Below, one piece after another: positions 12,701 through 23,790 of a stretch of 64,000 nucleotides of DNA (its first letter is position 1; the number at the start of each line of letters is the position of its first letter). The stretch spans positions 20,859,685 to 20,923,684 of the forward strand of contig NC_047063.1 of NCBI RefSeq assembly GCF_902459465.1, given 5' to 3'. The notes under the pieces were generated by a model that worked only from the letters and a program-made list of their open reading frames with translations, was not told the origin of the DNA and made no database searches. A program made the position numbers and the translations under genes. Source of the DNA: Asterias rubens (lineage: Eukaryota > Echinodermata > Asteroidea > Forcipulatida > Asteriidae).

Positions 12701-15700
12701 GTCTATTTAGTGCTGTATTCCTGTTTTGTTCTGTAATCTTGTAACGGGCACATCCGCCACAAGCCTCGGCTTTTAGGATGATGCCTCCATGTGATGTGAA
12801 TGTGGAAATAAATGTTTTATTGATTGATTGATTGATTGATTGAAGCGCCATGAGAGTCAGTGCGTGACGAACCTGAGCGCTATATAAAAAGCCACTATTT
12901 TTTGTTACTCTATTATTATAACTTTCATTTTCAGGTCGTTGGTAAAGGCAGCGAGAAGGCCGAAGAGACAATTATAGAAGAGAAGTATCTTATTGCGACG
13001 TCAGAGCAACCGATCGCAGCATACCATCGGAACGAATGGATGGCCGTTGATGAGCTCCCAAAACGCTACGCTGGAATCTCAACCTGCTTCCGTCAGGAGG
13101 TCGGGTCGCACGGCAGAGACACAAGAGGGATATTCCGGGTGCATCAATTCGAGAAGGTGGGTTTTAAGGATCGTATGAAGAAAAACAAAGTTGGACTTAA
13201 ATAAGATTGGTATGCCTGGCCCAGTGATACACACTTGTTATTTTGACCTACAGTCATGAAAGTAGGCCTGGAATTACACACAGGTCAGGTTTTTTTTGGC
13301 AAGTCTTCAGACTCACAAGGCCTGAAGGCCACTTCAAAGTGTTGGCTACAATCTTTTTCCAGAGGCCGTTGCCACCTGCTCCTGGGGCTGAAACAGGGTT
13401 ACCCCCTTTACAGTCCATATGTATGTAAGCTTTGGTATCATCCATCAGAAGTCTGGCTGGTAGAGCAGAAAGCACCACCTCCCCAACTTTAGGAGCAATC
13501 ATGGTTAAGTCACTTGCTTAGGGACACAAGTGTCACCACTGGGACTTGAACCCACACTCTGCTGATCAAACACCAGAGCTTGAGTCCGGTGCTCTTAACT
13601 CGCTATGCCATGAAATATCTCAATTTGATCTGTTTAATTTTGAATTTCTTGAATCTGTAGATTGAACAGTTTTGTGTAGCATCACCTCTAGAGAATAAAT
13701 CTTGGGAACTATTTGATGAAATGTTCACAAACGCAGAGAACTTCTGTCAGGGATTGGGCATCAGCTACCGTGTCGTCAACATAGTCTCAGGTTTGTGGAT
13801 TTTTATTTCTGAGTGCCTTTCGTTGTGGAAAATTTACGCACTGAGTAGTTTTGTGCCAAGGGCTTGGCCGAGTTGAAACCTAAAACTCGCCTGTTGCGGG
13901 GAACTTTGTTTTAGCTGAAATAAGCAAAGTTGATTGTAAGTCTGCCATTTTTTAAATTGTGTACCAAAAAACATGTGACTGTTCAGAAAATGAAACTTAA
14001 ACCTGATTTGAAACCTGATTTGGAATTGGTAATGACGTTTTTTAGTGTCTTATCTTGTCTCGTGAAGTTTCAAATGAAACTTAAACCCGACTTAAAACCT
14101 GATTTGGAATTGGTAATGATGTTTTTTAGTTTCATATCTTGTCTCTTGATTTGTTTCTTTTGAAGATACATGTATGCCAAGGTTTTTCAAATGGAACTTG
14201 TTTTGTTATTCCTTCACATCTTGTTTCTATGATTTTGAAAAAATCTTCTGGAAAGAAAGTGCAATTTCAAACCATATTTAAGCAGCAAACTTCAATTTAT
14301 TTTAAAAGTATATACATGTATACAATACATTTTGGGTATTTTGAAGGATTTCTCAGCCTGAAAATGTTGTTAAAGTCAATGAGTTATTGTTTTCAGGTGC
14401 TTTGAATAACGCTGCGGCCAAGAAGAACGACTTAGAGGCCTGGTTCCCTGGCTCCGGTGCCTTCAGAGAGCTTGTATCATGTTCCAATTGTACCGATTAC
14501 CAGTCAAGGAGGTTGCTAGTTCGGTACGGCCAGACCAAGAAGATGAATGAGCAAGTAAGGCAGTAGTTTTTTTTTCTTTGTCTGTTTGGTTGTTGGTTTG
14601 TCTGGGTGTTTGTTTGTTGGTTGTGGTGTTTGTTTGTTTGTTTGTTTGTTTGTTTGTTTGTTTGTTTGTTTGTTTGTTTGTTTGTTTGTTTGTTTGTTTG
14701 TTTGTTTGTTGTTGTTGTTTTTTTATTTTTAGATATCACCTTTAATTCATCAAGGCCGAAACTATCAATTAAAAGTTAGGGCTGGCTATTTCTACCTCCA
14801 TGCTATAATTAAGTCTTTTAATGCCAAGGTCGTACATGTACTTTATAGTTTAAATGTATTCCGAAAGTACCATTACAATACATGTTTGATCTTTTGTATG
14901 TACATGTACTCAAAAAGTGTCATAAAACCTACGAGTACAACCCATAATATACATGTTATCACTCAAGAAATCAATGAAATCCAGAGCAATTAATTAAGTC
15001 CACGTAGGAAGAATAATCCTCAAAAGGAATACACAATCTGAAAGTAAAGCTTCTTAAATTAAAATTTTGAGCATAAAAATGATATATTTTTACATGACAT
15101 GACATTACTTTGGAGTGAAATGTTTCTCAAAATGCATTAAACTACTGAAAGCTGCTGTAGCCTCCTTAAACCAAATGTTTTGATTGCCATTTTTAAGAGC
15201 GATTACAAAACAAAAGCGGATACCTTCCCTTTAAAACTGTTAAAGATAAGCCAGAAAGAAAAAAAATGTCTGCAGTTGTTGGACCTGTTTATCAATAATT
15301 GAAAATGCTGACAACAACGATTTTGTTTTTTTGTCTTTCTAGGCGGAGTATGTACATATGCTGAATGCCACGATGTGCGCAAACACACGGATGGTATGCG
15401 CAATTATGGAGACCAACCAAACAGAAGAAGGGATCGTCATACCCGAGGTTCTTAAACCATACATGCCTGATGGTAAGTTTGTTAGCTAAGCTGCTACTCA
15501 AATGATTTTACTATGAAATACGGGTGGATTTCTTTTTTTCTAAAACTTTTTTTCTTTTGTAGTTTCTTCTTTCACCTAGCCCTTCTACTCTTAGTAACAT
15601 TTTCCAGTTGAGCAGCCACTTGCAAAGTTTATCTACCATTCACGACCAACAGACCAAGTCAGTTGATATTAAGCGGTCAGACAGTGTGAGGGTCGACTGT

Positions 15701-16980
15701 GTACACACATTCACCACATGCTTTCATATTGCAAGATGACATAGTTTATCATTCAAAACATAATACATGTATTATAAGTTATCACACAAGCGCGTGTGGA
15801 ATACGGAAAAATATAGCGCGGCCATGTTGGATATGGGACGCAGACGCGCTCTTTTTTTTTTTGGATACCACGAGCGCGTGTTATAACAAATTTCAGAACA
15901 CATTGACATTCACAATACGCACTGTGTAATAAAAACAGAGGAAGTTTGATATAAAACAGAGGAAGTAGTATATATGTTTTTATCCCCCTAGTAGTTCGTG
16001 CATCTGATTGGTGGATTAGCGCATACTGGAAGATAAATGATTTTATATGTAAATGGTCAGAAACTCCACAGACAGTAAGAGGGTTGATTGTTTACTGTGT
16101 TTGACCCTCGGGAACAAGTACGGGCAGAAACGGCCATCAATTTGACTCAGCTAGTAGTTCCTAGTTTTATGGATATCGGTGAAAACGGTAAATCTCTTGG
16201 TGAAAACACACAAAGTCTTCGGCCAAAAACAGAATGAATCGTACAAAATATACAATAATAATTACATTAACTATACTTTAAAATAATAAACAATGAACTG
16301 ATAAAACAATATCCATGGTTCGCGCCAAAATTAAGGACGCGACCGAATACCGACAGCATTCACCACATACCATATTGCAAACTAGCATAGTTTGTCTACA
16401 TCAATCATTCAAAACCATTGCATGATATTGAATGGTCAGTCAGTAGGAGGGTTGTATTATGGTCATAACATTATAGTCGATACATCATTGGGGCTTCGGG
16501 GGAAAAGAAAATGAATTATTACTTTTCAAAAAAGTCAGCATCCACCAATCCTGTTGGAACGAAAGTCCTGGGTTTTTTTATGAAACAAATCAAAATAGTT
16601 TGCTTTGTCAAGGATTTAGTTATTATACAAATAAAAGTGATTTAAAAATAAAAAGTATTGATTTCATGTTAGGTTTTCTTTGCACTGGTAACATTTCAGA
16701 CACGTATATTTCTCTGGAGGATTGGAACTGGGCTCTTTGATTGGTGAGATTTCAAAGGGAACCTGTCAAATCAGTTTTTTATTTTTGATAACTATTAATT
16801 CTCTTCTTGGTTTATTCTTTGTATGCAGCATACAAGGAGATAATTAGTTTTGTCAAGCCGGCACCCGTCGACGAGCAACAGATGAAAAAGGACAAGAAAG
16901 CCAAGGATGGGAAGAAGAAAAGCAAGAAGGAGTCGGCGAGCGTTGAAGACAACGTCCAAAAAATGTCTCTAGGAAACTAA
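5435..16980 (+). CDS. SARS1: cytosolic seryl-tRNA synthetase, complete, 11 coding exons, 513 aa
   Basis: The enzyme attaches serine to tRNA-Ser (and tRNA-Sec) in the cytosol. Coding exons are 5435-5570, 7037-7107, 8017-8103, 8262-8420, 9260-9400, 10549-10704, 12935-13156, 13661-13790, 14397-14554, 15343-15472 and 16829-16980. All junctions are GT-AG and in frame, giving 513 residues against 514 in human. Residues 1 to about 110 form the N-terminal coiled-coil tRNA-binding arm (starts [20 protein letters not shown]). The class II core includes the TSE motif at 272-274, motif 2 with R303 and E305 ([15 protein letters not shown]), and motif 3 with R436 ([10 protein letters not shown]). A lysine-rich tail at 483-498 resembles the vertebrate nuclear-localisation extension. 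The start context is AAAAATGG. Introns carry MITEs, SINEs and a LINE end. The acceptor of exon 5 is tandemly duplicated (separate entry). The 3' end is uncertain: a MITE lies 60 bp past the stop, and the first AATAAA I noted is at 18491. Confidence 0.97.
5734..5819. repeat. two short hairpins in SARS1 intron 1
   Basis: A perfect 20-bp palindrome AACTTGTTTTAAAACAAGTT lies at 5734-5753. It is followed by an 11-bp inverted repeat, CGTAACCCTCC at 5776-5786 against GGAGGGTTACG at 5809-5819. They resemble decayed ends of a small DNA element. Confidence 0.5.
7180..7375. mobile_element. MITE family 2 (GGTTCATACTTCCTGCGAAT termini)
   Basis: The terminal inverted repeats are taaagccgggttcatacttc at the left and 'gaaccaggcttta' with 'attcgcagg' at the right. 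They span about 195 bp inside SARS1 intron 2 and are flanked by TA. Related copies lie at 49676-49833 and, decayed, near 23652. Confidence 0.7.
8868..9259 (+). repeat. nine-unit tandem repeat of the SARS1 exon-5 acceptor
   Basis: The units are 8868-8910, 8911-8961, 8962-9004, 9005-9047, 9048-9087, 9088-9130, 9131-9173, 9174-9216 and 9217-9259. Most are 43 bp (one 40, one 51). Each consists of the first ~14 nt of exon 5 (GATGAGAATGGCAT), a short T-rich filler and the pyrimidine-rich acceptor ending CTTTATCTAG. Ten AG|G acceptors therefore precede or end units (8867, 8910, 8961, 9004, 9047, 9087, 9130, 9173, 9216, 9259). Only the last keeps the frame. Using the one before it adds 43 nt and reads into the TGA of GGATGAG. 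Confidence 0.9.
9590..9785 (+). mobile_element. LINE 3'-end remnant with (TGAT)n tail
   Basis: One frame reads [20 protein letters not shown], which resembles the A-P-x-x-W/C-N-x-L pattern at LINE ORF2 C-termini. A run of about ten TGAT/TTGA units ends near 9785. It lies in SARS1 intron 5 and is short and degenerate. Confidence 0.45.
10322..10411 (+). mobile_element. MITE family 1 fragment
   Basis: Only the internal block remains: 'tagttttcgag', 'aattttccacg' and 'atttcgagacctcaag'. It sits in SARS1 intron 5, just upstream of exon 6. Confidence 0.6.
11419..11770 (-). mobile_element. MITE family 1, reverse orientation
   Basis: The copy starts TTAAAGGGAAGTTACACG, then 'attgtcaaagaccggtcttc', and ends near 'ctcgttaccaagtcaga'. 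It has lost a clean right terminus. It lies in SARS1 intron 6. Confidence 0.75.
11803..12060 (+). mobile_element. tRNA-derived SINE (family C)
   Basis: A tRNA-like head ('gtggcagagcgggtaag' with B box ggttcgaaacc) is followed by 'cttgtgtccttgagcaagac', 'acttaaccat' and 'gtaaatgggtacctgtgagg'. The same body occurs in reverse at 13258-13612 and 57925-58182. This copy directly abuts a LINE 3' end. Confidence 0.7.
12061..12843 (+). mobile_element. non-LTR retrotransposon (CR1/L2-like) 3' end
   Basis: An open frame at 12065-12490 encodes the C-terminal part of a LINE ORF2: [20 protein letters not shown], then a YNTR motif, and near the end [11 protein letters not shown] with [11 protein letters not shown]. 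The reverse transcriptase core is absent, so the copy is 5'-truncated. About 330 bp of 3' UTR ends in a (TTGA)n tail at about 12817-12843. It lies in sense orientation within SARS1 intron 6, and the intact frame suggests a fairly recent insertion. Confidence 0.85.
13258..13612 (-). mobile_element. tRNA-derived SINE (family C), reverse copy
   Basis: Read on the minus strand, it starts with 'atggcatagcgagttaagag' and a B-box-like 'ggttcaagtcc'. It continues through 'acacttgtgtccctaagcaa' and the same downstream body as the copy at 57925. It lies in SARS1 intron 7. Confidence 0.7.
13990..14157 (+). repeat. 84-bp tandem duplication
   Basis: Two adjacent copies begin ATGAAACTTAAACC at 13990 and 14074, and both contain 'gatttggaattggtaatga' and 'tatcttgtct'. 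They lie in SARS1 intron 8 and differ at several positions. Confidence 0.7.
14629..14712 (+). repeat. (TTTG)n microsatellite
   Basis: About 21 uninterrupted TTTG units lie just downstream of SARS1 exon 9 in intron 9. Confidence 0.95.
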
Positions 16981-17038
16981 ATGTAATCTCACTATAGTAT
17001 AAAGATGGATTAAGGTAAAGGGCTGGGTGGGGGTGGTC

Positions 17039-17396
17039 TTAAAGGCACTGGACACTGTTGGTAATTACTCAAAATAGTTGTTAGCATAAAAACAAGCAAT
17101 GGAGAGCTATTGATAGTATACCACATTGTGAGAAATAGCTCCCTCTGAAGAAACATAATTTTGAAGGTAGAGGCAATTTTTCACTCAAATATTAAAAGAC
17201 TCCAGGCCTGAAGCCTTTTTTATGCATCTGAAAGCACACACATTTGGGTGTTTTTTTCTTTAATTATTCTCTTGCATCTTCGATGACCAATTGAGTCCAA
17301 ATTTTGTTATTTTATGCATAATGTTGGGATACACCAAGTGAGAATTCTGGTCTTTGACAATTACCAAATGTGTCCAGCGCCTTTAAGAAAACATGT
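17039..17396 (+). mobile_element. MITE family 1, complete copy with TTAA at both ends
   Basis: It begins TTAA-AGGCACTGGACACTG and ends 'gtgtccagcgcctttaa'. It sits 60 bp after the SARS1 stop codon and may lie inside its 3' UTR. Confidence 0.85.
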
Positions 17397-17540
17397 ATCT
17401 GACTTTGAGCATGTACATGCATAAGGCATCTGGTTGCAGGCGTGTTATATTATAGGAGTTTATAACATTTGAAGACCTGATTACAACAGGCTGTGTTTAA
17501 AACAAACCAACAGCCAAGAGTTCATAATTTATTTGTCTCC

Positions 17541-17822
17541 TTAAAATACTTCACAAGAGCTCATTGTTTTCCTATAAAATGAAAGCGTGGGATCTTCTTT
17601 TGAATACAAAAACAAAATTAGGCCACAATACTTTAATGCAGATGAATTTATATAAAAGGGATCTCTGTAAGTAATGTCCTTCAACTCTAAATTTTCTATC
17701 TCTCTTTTTAAAAGTGGTTTGCTCTTCCATCTCTGGAGTCTGGTGCCTTTAAGGAAGGCCATTTTTTCTTGGTAAAAGCGGGGAGGCACCTCTTCGGAAA
17801 AGTCACTCTTTATTTGGGACAT
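17541..17822 (-). CDS. unassigned 93-codon ORF
   Basis: An ATG-to-stop frame on the minus strand encodes a charged, protein-like sequence (EEVPPRFYQEKMAFLKGTRL, then KREIENLELKDITYRDPF). An in-frame stop lies immediately upstream of the ATG. I see no clear splice sites, Kozak support, or domain. It could be a single-exon gene, an exon of an unseen gene or chance. Its only distinction from other ORFs of similar size here is a composition that looks like a soluble protein. Confidence 0.2.
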   Translation of the reverse strand: MSQIKSDFSEEVPPRFYQEKMAFLKGTRLQRWKSKPLLKREIENLELKDITYRDPFYINSSALKYCGLILFLYSKEDPTLSFYRKTMSSCEVF

Positions 17823-18029
17823 TTATAATTGCCGAGTCAAACGAGGCATTTTACTGGCAACCCGTTCCAGGAAATCTCCAAAGAGAAAAAAAACATTTCA
17901 GTTTTCTGATTGTTGGGGACAGTGAGTAAGAGCTGGAGGAATTGTCTTGACTGCTGCCAAAATGGTCCTAATCTATGCAGCGAAGTTGGCTGCCTCCAAG
18001 TTGACTGAAAAATGCCTTGTTAACATGGC

Positions 18030-18310
18030 TTTAGTAGGCACCGAGGCAATGACATTGAGCATGGAGGCATTGGCCATGGGGGCAAGGCGGCATCGGCCAG
18101 GGGCATTGAGGTAATGACAAGGTTAATTGAGGCATTAGCTAAGGGCACCAAGGCATCGACCAGGGGCATGAGACAATCACCAAGGGTCACTAATGCATAG
18201 GCAAAGGGCACCAAGGCAATGACAAGGGCACCAAGGATTTACCAGGGGCATGGAGGCCATGACCAAGGGCACTGAGGCGTTGATCAGGGGCACCGAGGTA
18301 GTGTACGCCA
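18030..18310. repeat. degenerate G-rich minisatellite
   Basis: About fifteen imperfect units of 18-21 bp built on 'gggcaccgaggcaatgacca' occur here. They are too diverged for an exact count. The region lies downstream of SARS1. Confidence 0.75.
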
Positions 18311-19047
18311 TGCAACTGCTTCCAGAAGCAGAGGCCATTTTCACAGAGAGCCAAGATTTATCCTTACTAAGAGTCGATCTAATAATTGCTATTCAAATTG
18401 TGATGGAATAACTGACAACTCATCTCACGATGAATCTTTGAGCTTTGTGAAATCGACCCCAGGGCCCGACTGTATTGGTTCAACATATCAAATAAATAAA
18501 ATGTAATATTGCTTTTGTCTGATATGCTAACATCTTGTCATCAGCAGAAACAACGGCTTTTTAAATCAGTTGAAAAGGAACTTCATCTTGGCCCAGCCAT
18601 CTTTTTTTTGTGCATGGTTAAAACCAGTGTAACTAAAACGAGGCTAGTGGGTCAAAATAGTCTGGTCCCCCTTTGGTACAGTGAGAACCAATGATCATTA
18701 TTGCTTGTGGAGGCAGGGAACATTACGAAGACGTTGAGAGCATGGTTAAGACCTATCGTATACATGACAACAGTTATATTTTACCTGGCACCAAATCATG
18801 GCAATTTTAAATGTGTACTTTAAAAATGAAATGAAGCAAAGGTTACAATCAACAATAATTTGTTTTGTGTAAGTGGTCTCTCGTTGGAGACCACCCTTTA
18901 AATGTGTGTATTTATTGTCAGACATCCAACATACATTAAACTATAAATAAAAATGTGGGAAACTTCCATAATAGATCTTGTGTTTGTTCATTTTATTTCA
19001 GTCAGCTTACTGTAGGTTTTCCTAGTCAATTTCAGTCATTTCAAGAC

Positions 19048-19575
19048 ACTTAAAGGGAGGGTAATAATACTTTAGGTAATTACTCACAAATTAATGATCA
19101 TAAAATGTACTTTGGGAAAGAGCACTTGAGAGCAGTTAATTGTTGGAAACGACAATTTCACACAAAGTTGAATCTGAGAAGGTCGGGCAGTTAAAGAAAT
19201 CTTACACTATTGGTCATTGTCAAAGACCAGTTATTATAAATCTGAGGTCTCGAAATCAAATTCGTGGAAAAATCCTTCTTTCTCAAAAACTACTTCACTT
19301 CAGAGGGAGCTGTTTCTCACAATGTTTCATACTATCAACCTTTTCCCATTACTCGTTACCAAGTGAGGTTTTACGGTAATAATTATTTTGAGTAATTACC
19401 AATAGTGTCTACTGCCTTTCAGCCTTTCTCATGCATCTGTAATGACAATTCTGTGCAACAAGTGTGTTTTAATCTTTCAACTTCGATGACTAATTCTCAG
19501 GTTTATTTTATACACAATGTTGGAATATACCAAGTGGGGATACTGTCTTTGACAATTACCACAAGTCTGCCCTGC
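19048..19575. mobile_element. two MITE family 1 copies, one apparently nested in the other
   Basis: An inner reverse-orientation copy (19191-19420) runs from 'ttacactattggtcattgtc' to 'accaatagtgtctactgcc'. It is followed by a forward right-half fragment (19421-19575: 'atgcatctgtaatgac' through 'gtctttgacaattacc') and preceded by a possible forward left fragment from 'ttaaagggagggtaataa'. The simplest reading is insertion of one copy into another. Confidence 0.55.
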
Positions 19576-19672
19576 CATCAATCAATCATCATATACACGT
19601 GATTGCGCAGAGCCCCATCATTCTAGTTGTCAGTTCTGAGGTGCTTAGCAAAGTAAAGAATCATAAACAAAA

Positions 19673-21223
19673 CTAGACATTAAGTGTTTGTGAACAAACA
19701 CGAAGCTGTTCCTTGTTGTTTTGCTTGGATTATGTGCTTCATTGCCCAAGGAATATATGACTGAAAAAAAGGTTTCAAAAAAGTTGTGTAGCTCTTGGTA
19801 TTAGGTCACACTTCCCGGTTGACCCGCAAGTAAAGGTCAAAATGGGCCCACAGCTACCAAAGACTAATCTACAATGCCAAGGAGTCTATAACTGAAAAAG
19901 TTAAAGCAATCTGTTGTGAAGATCTTGATATATAGTCCCACTTCCGGTTGACCCAGAAGTAGAGGTCAACATAGGGTCACAGTTTTCCAAAGTTAATATT
20001 TATTGCCTTAGAGTCTATAACTGAAGTTTCAACATTGGTTTTGTACTTCTTGAGATATGGGCCCACTTCCGGTCGACCCGGAAGTAAAGGTCAACATCCG
20101 GTCAAATGTGTTTCAAACTAATCTTGAATGTCCAAGGAGTCTATAACTGAAAAAAGTTTGAAAATCGGTTGTATATTTCTTGAGATATGGTCCCACTTCC
20201 GGTTGACCCGGAAGTAGAGGTCAACTTGAGGTCACGGTTTGTCAAAAGTTATATTTTATGCCTAAGGAGTTTATAACTGAAAAAAGTTTTATAATCTGTT
20301 GTATAGTTCTTGAGATATGGTCCCACTTCCGGTCGACCCGGAAGTAGGGGTCAACTTGAGGTCACGATTTTTCAAAATTAATCTCCAATCCCCAAAGAGT
20401 CTTTAGCAACAAACAGTCTTAAAATCGGCTGTATACTTCTTGAGATATGGTGCTGCAAAGATTTTCTAATTTAATATGCAAATGAGGGTCATGTGGTTAA
20501 TTAGTTACTAGTTGCCATTTTTCAAAAACAAATTAAAGATGCAAACATCACGACATCGTCTTCTCAGACTCTCCCCGAGAGTCCTCAACCCATACAGCTC
20601 CGCAGTGTGTTGCAAGAGCCATAGAGATGTTTAAACATTGCAATGAAAGTGACTGCACCCAATTTATGAAGTACTACGTTGTACCCATGATGCCAAGATT
20701 CTAATTGATTAATTAATTAATAGACGAACATTGATTGCTTTTATGGACTGAAACAAATCTTATCAGAATCAGTGTATTTTTCTACACATAATATGATATT
20801 TAGGAAACTAACAGATAAATTATTTCGAAGTTATTGTGTTTTTGACCAGTTTAAAGTATAGATTTGAAGAGCCATTGTGTTTGTGCACAGACACAAAACG
20901 TGCATTAAATGACGTCATGGTGACGTCGTCCGAAATTTTATGTCCGAAATCACCTTAACAGGACCTGACTAGTGTATAGCTGAAAAAAGTTTCAGGATCG
21001 GCGGTCTACTTTTTGAGATATGGTGTTAACTAGGTTTGCTAATTAGATATTCATAAGCTTAATTAAGGCTTAATAATTAACAATTTTAATTTTTTTTTAA
21101 CGATAAGAATTAAGCTTATGTTCTAAGCTTCAATTTGGTATAATAAACTCACTCTTTCGTATTATGGTTTAGGAGATTAGGCTGCCACAAAAACGTGTAC
21201 AAACACTATGGGATTTAGGGAGA
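19673..21223 (-). mobile_element. Helitron-like non-autonomous element, copy A
   Basis: Read on the minus strand, it starts TCTCCCTAAATCCCATAGTG and ends with a hairpin GTGTTTGT-TC-ACAAACAC (19684-19701), then TTAATGT and CTAG, followed by T. A 3' hairpin plus CTRR and no terminal inverted repeats is the Helitron pattern; T on both flanks fits the Helentron subgroup. The body holds five ~128-bp subrepeats (about 19807-20453) with the core CTTCCGG..gaccCGGAAG. No Rep/helicase frame is present, so it is non-autonomous. Confidence 0.55.
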
Positions 21224-21244
21224 AACAAAGAATAATAATAATAA

Positions 21245-22130
21245 CTAGACATTAAGTGTTTGTGAACAAACACAAAGCTGTTCCTTGTTGTTTTGCTTGG
21301 ATTATGTGCTTCATTGCCCAATGAATATATAACTGAAAGAAGGTTTCAAAAAAGTTGTGTAGCTCTTGTTATTTAAGGTCTTACTTCCCGGTTGACCCGT
21401 AAGTAAAGGTCAACATGGGCCCACAGCTACCAAAGATTAATCTGCAATGCCAAGGAGTCTATAAATCGGTTGTGTAGATCTTGATATATAGTCCCACTTC
21501 CGGTTGACCCAGAAGTAGAGGTCAACTTGGGGTCACAGTGTTCCAAAGCTAATTATTTATTGCCTAAGACTCTATAAATGAAGTTTGAACATTAGCTTTG
21601 TACTTTTGTTTTAGATATGGGCTCACTTCCGGTTGACCCGGAAGTAAAGGTCAACATGGGGTCAAAGTTGGTTCAACTAATCTTGAATGCCCAAGGAGTC
21701 TATAACTGAACCAAAATTGATAATCTGTTGTATAGTTCTTGAGATATGGTCCCACTTCTGGTTGACCAGGAAGTAGGGGTCAACTTGAGGTCACGGTTTT
21801 TTAAAGTTAATATTTTATCCCTAAGGAGTTTATAACTGAAAATATTTTGAAAATCTGCTGTATAGTTCTTGAGATATGGTGACACTTCCGGTTGACGCGG
21901 AAGTAGAGGTCAACTTGACATCACAGTTTTTTCAATCTAATCTCCAACCCCCAAGGAGTCTTTAAAAACAAACAGTTGAAAAGTCGGCCGTGAAGTTCTT
22001 GAGATATGATGCTGCAAAGATTTCCTAATTAATATGCATATGAGGGTCACTGGTGGTTAATTAATAAATAATTTTAATATGTTTTATGATAGGAATTAAG
22101 CTAAACATCCTAAAGCTTCCATTTGATATT
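21245..22130 (-). mobile_element. Helitron-like element, copy B, internally deleted
   Basis: It begins at CTAGACATTAAGTG with the same terminal hairpin (21256-21273) and about six subrepeats. It skips the central segment found in the other copies and fades out at 'aagcttccatttgatatt' near 22130. A short AATAATAATAATAA spacer separates it from copy A. Confidence 0.6.
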
Positions 22131-22904
22131 ATTTTACGTGTTTAAAAACAAATAATTAATTTGTAGGATACTCCTTTATTTTCCTACTCCTGCCGATAGG
22201 GGGCGCTCTTATGAGACATTTCAAGTGCACGATTTCTGCACCGTAATGTCTGTATCTGACTCTGTATTTGTATGTGTACGTCGCAGAGACCAAAACTGTC
22301 ACAAAATGTCAAGCTATAATTTCCCCTATAGAACACGGCCCAGTTTTATGGCTCTGTCTGCTTCAACCAAACTCTGCCCATTTATTATACAACCACCATT
22401 CTCCGCTTACTGTGCAGGCGCTGAAATATCTGTACAATTAGTTCAAAGCAAAGATTACATATGATAAGTTTCCCCGCGCACAAGCAAAAATATCCCTGCT
22501 AAGCTGTGAAATGCTTTAAGTAAACGATAATATCCGCGCTTCTGATGTGTCAATTCTTTGCTTACGCGGTGAAGCAGAGTCAAATTGGACCAGATTCACA
22601 AGATTTCCCCTCATGTACTAACAATCTTTTTTGACTTTACATGTTTGAAGTGTAGGCCTTACCAAACCAAACTAACAGGGCAAAATTACATGGTTCTCAT
22701 GACCACAAAAGTCTGCGCTTACGATCACCATTTTCCGCTTTACTGTGATGTGCAAGCTTGGAAAATAATGTGCGAACCTGGAAGCACACAAACAAAAGAA
22801 ATCCCTGCTATAAGCAGTCTATTTCGCTTGACGTAAGCGCAGAATTCAATGCTTCTGCAGAGCACTGAATCTTTTTCATTAAGCAAGTTCCCATCATGAC
22901 TCGA

Positions 22905-23470
22905 CTAGTCGAACCTCAAACCTAACTACGACACTTGTCGAGATATAATACAGATTCTCAAGATTTGTGCCGCTATGTGCCGCAAAGGCAATATTAATTA
23001 TGGTGCGAATGGGTGACTAGTGAATTTTACTACGCAACTAGTCGCACCTCAAACCTGCCTACGACACTTGTCGAGATAAAATACGGATTCTCAAGATTTG
23101 TGCTGCTATGTGCCGCAAGGGCAATATTAATTATGTTGCGAATGGGTGTGACTAGTGAAATTTACTACTCGACTAGTCGCACTTCAAACCTAACTACGAC
23201 ACTTGTCGAGATAAAGTACAGATTCTCAAGATTTGTGCCGCTATGCCGCAAGGGCAATATTAATTATGTTGCGAATATAAGCAACACAACTGGTTCACCA
23301 AACAGGTAGTCAGGACAAATTTTTAATTATGTTGCGAATGGGTGTGACTAGTGAAATTTACTACTCGACTAGTCGCACTTCAAACCTAACTATGACACTT
23401 GTCGAGATAAAGTACAGATTCTCAAGATTTGTGCCGCTATGCCGCAAGGGCAATATTAATTATGTTGCGA
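22905..23470. repeat. four tandem ~133-bp repeats
   Basis: Repeated landmark GACTAGTCG(A/C)AC(C/T)TC occurs at about 22905, 23038, 23173 and 23369. It is followed each time by 'ctacgacacttgtcgagata', 'gattctcaagatttgtg' and 'ggcaatattaattatg'. The last interval is longer because of a ~61-bp extra segment that recurs after the final unit. It lies in the ~2.5 kb that separates Helitron-like copies B and C. Confidence 0.8.
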
Positions 23471-23651
23471 ATAGTAGTAAGCAACACAACTGGTTCACCA
23501 AACAGGTAGTCGGGACAAATTTTGTAGTCGATGTGTGGACACGATTATAACGGAGTAGAGAAAAACAGTAGTCGCGACTCAAATAATAATTTGTAGTCGC
23601 GACTTTACCACTAAAGCACACTAGTCGCCCCTGCCTACTTTTGTCACAAGT

Positions 23652-23790
23652 AAAGCACGGTTTTTCCTGCGAATGCAAATCAAATTTTTAAGTCACTGTT
23701 TTTGCAGTGCAAGTTTCGCAGGAGTTGAGCACAGTTAGTCAACTGTAGCAAATTTTTTGATGCGAATTGTGACGTGAAGAACACATTCCC
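23652..23790. mobile_element. MITE family 2 fragment
   Basis: It contains 'ttcctgcgaatgcaaat', 'gcaagtttcgcaggagttga' and 'gatgcgaattgtgacgtgaa', which match the interior of the copies at 7180 and 49676. The right terminus is not recognisable. Confidence 0.5.

Noticed and set aside
14497..14739. ORF rich in Lys-Gln-Thr-Asn repeats
   Set aside because: It is the translation of the (TTTG)n microsatellite on the opposite strand.
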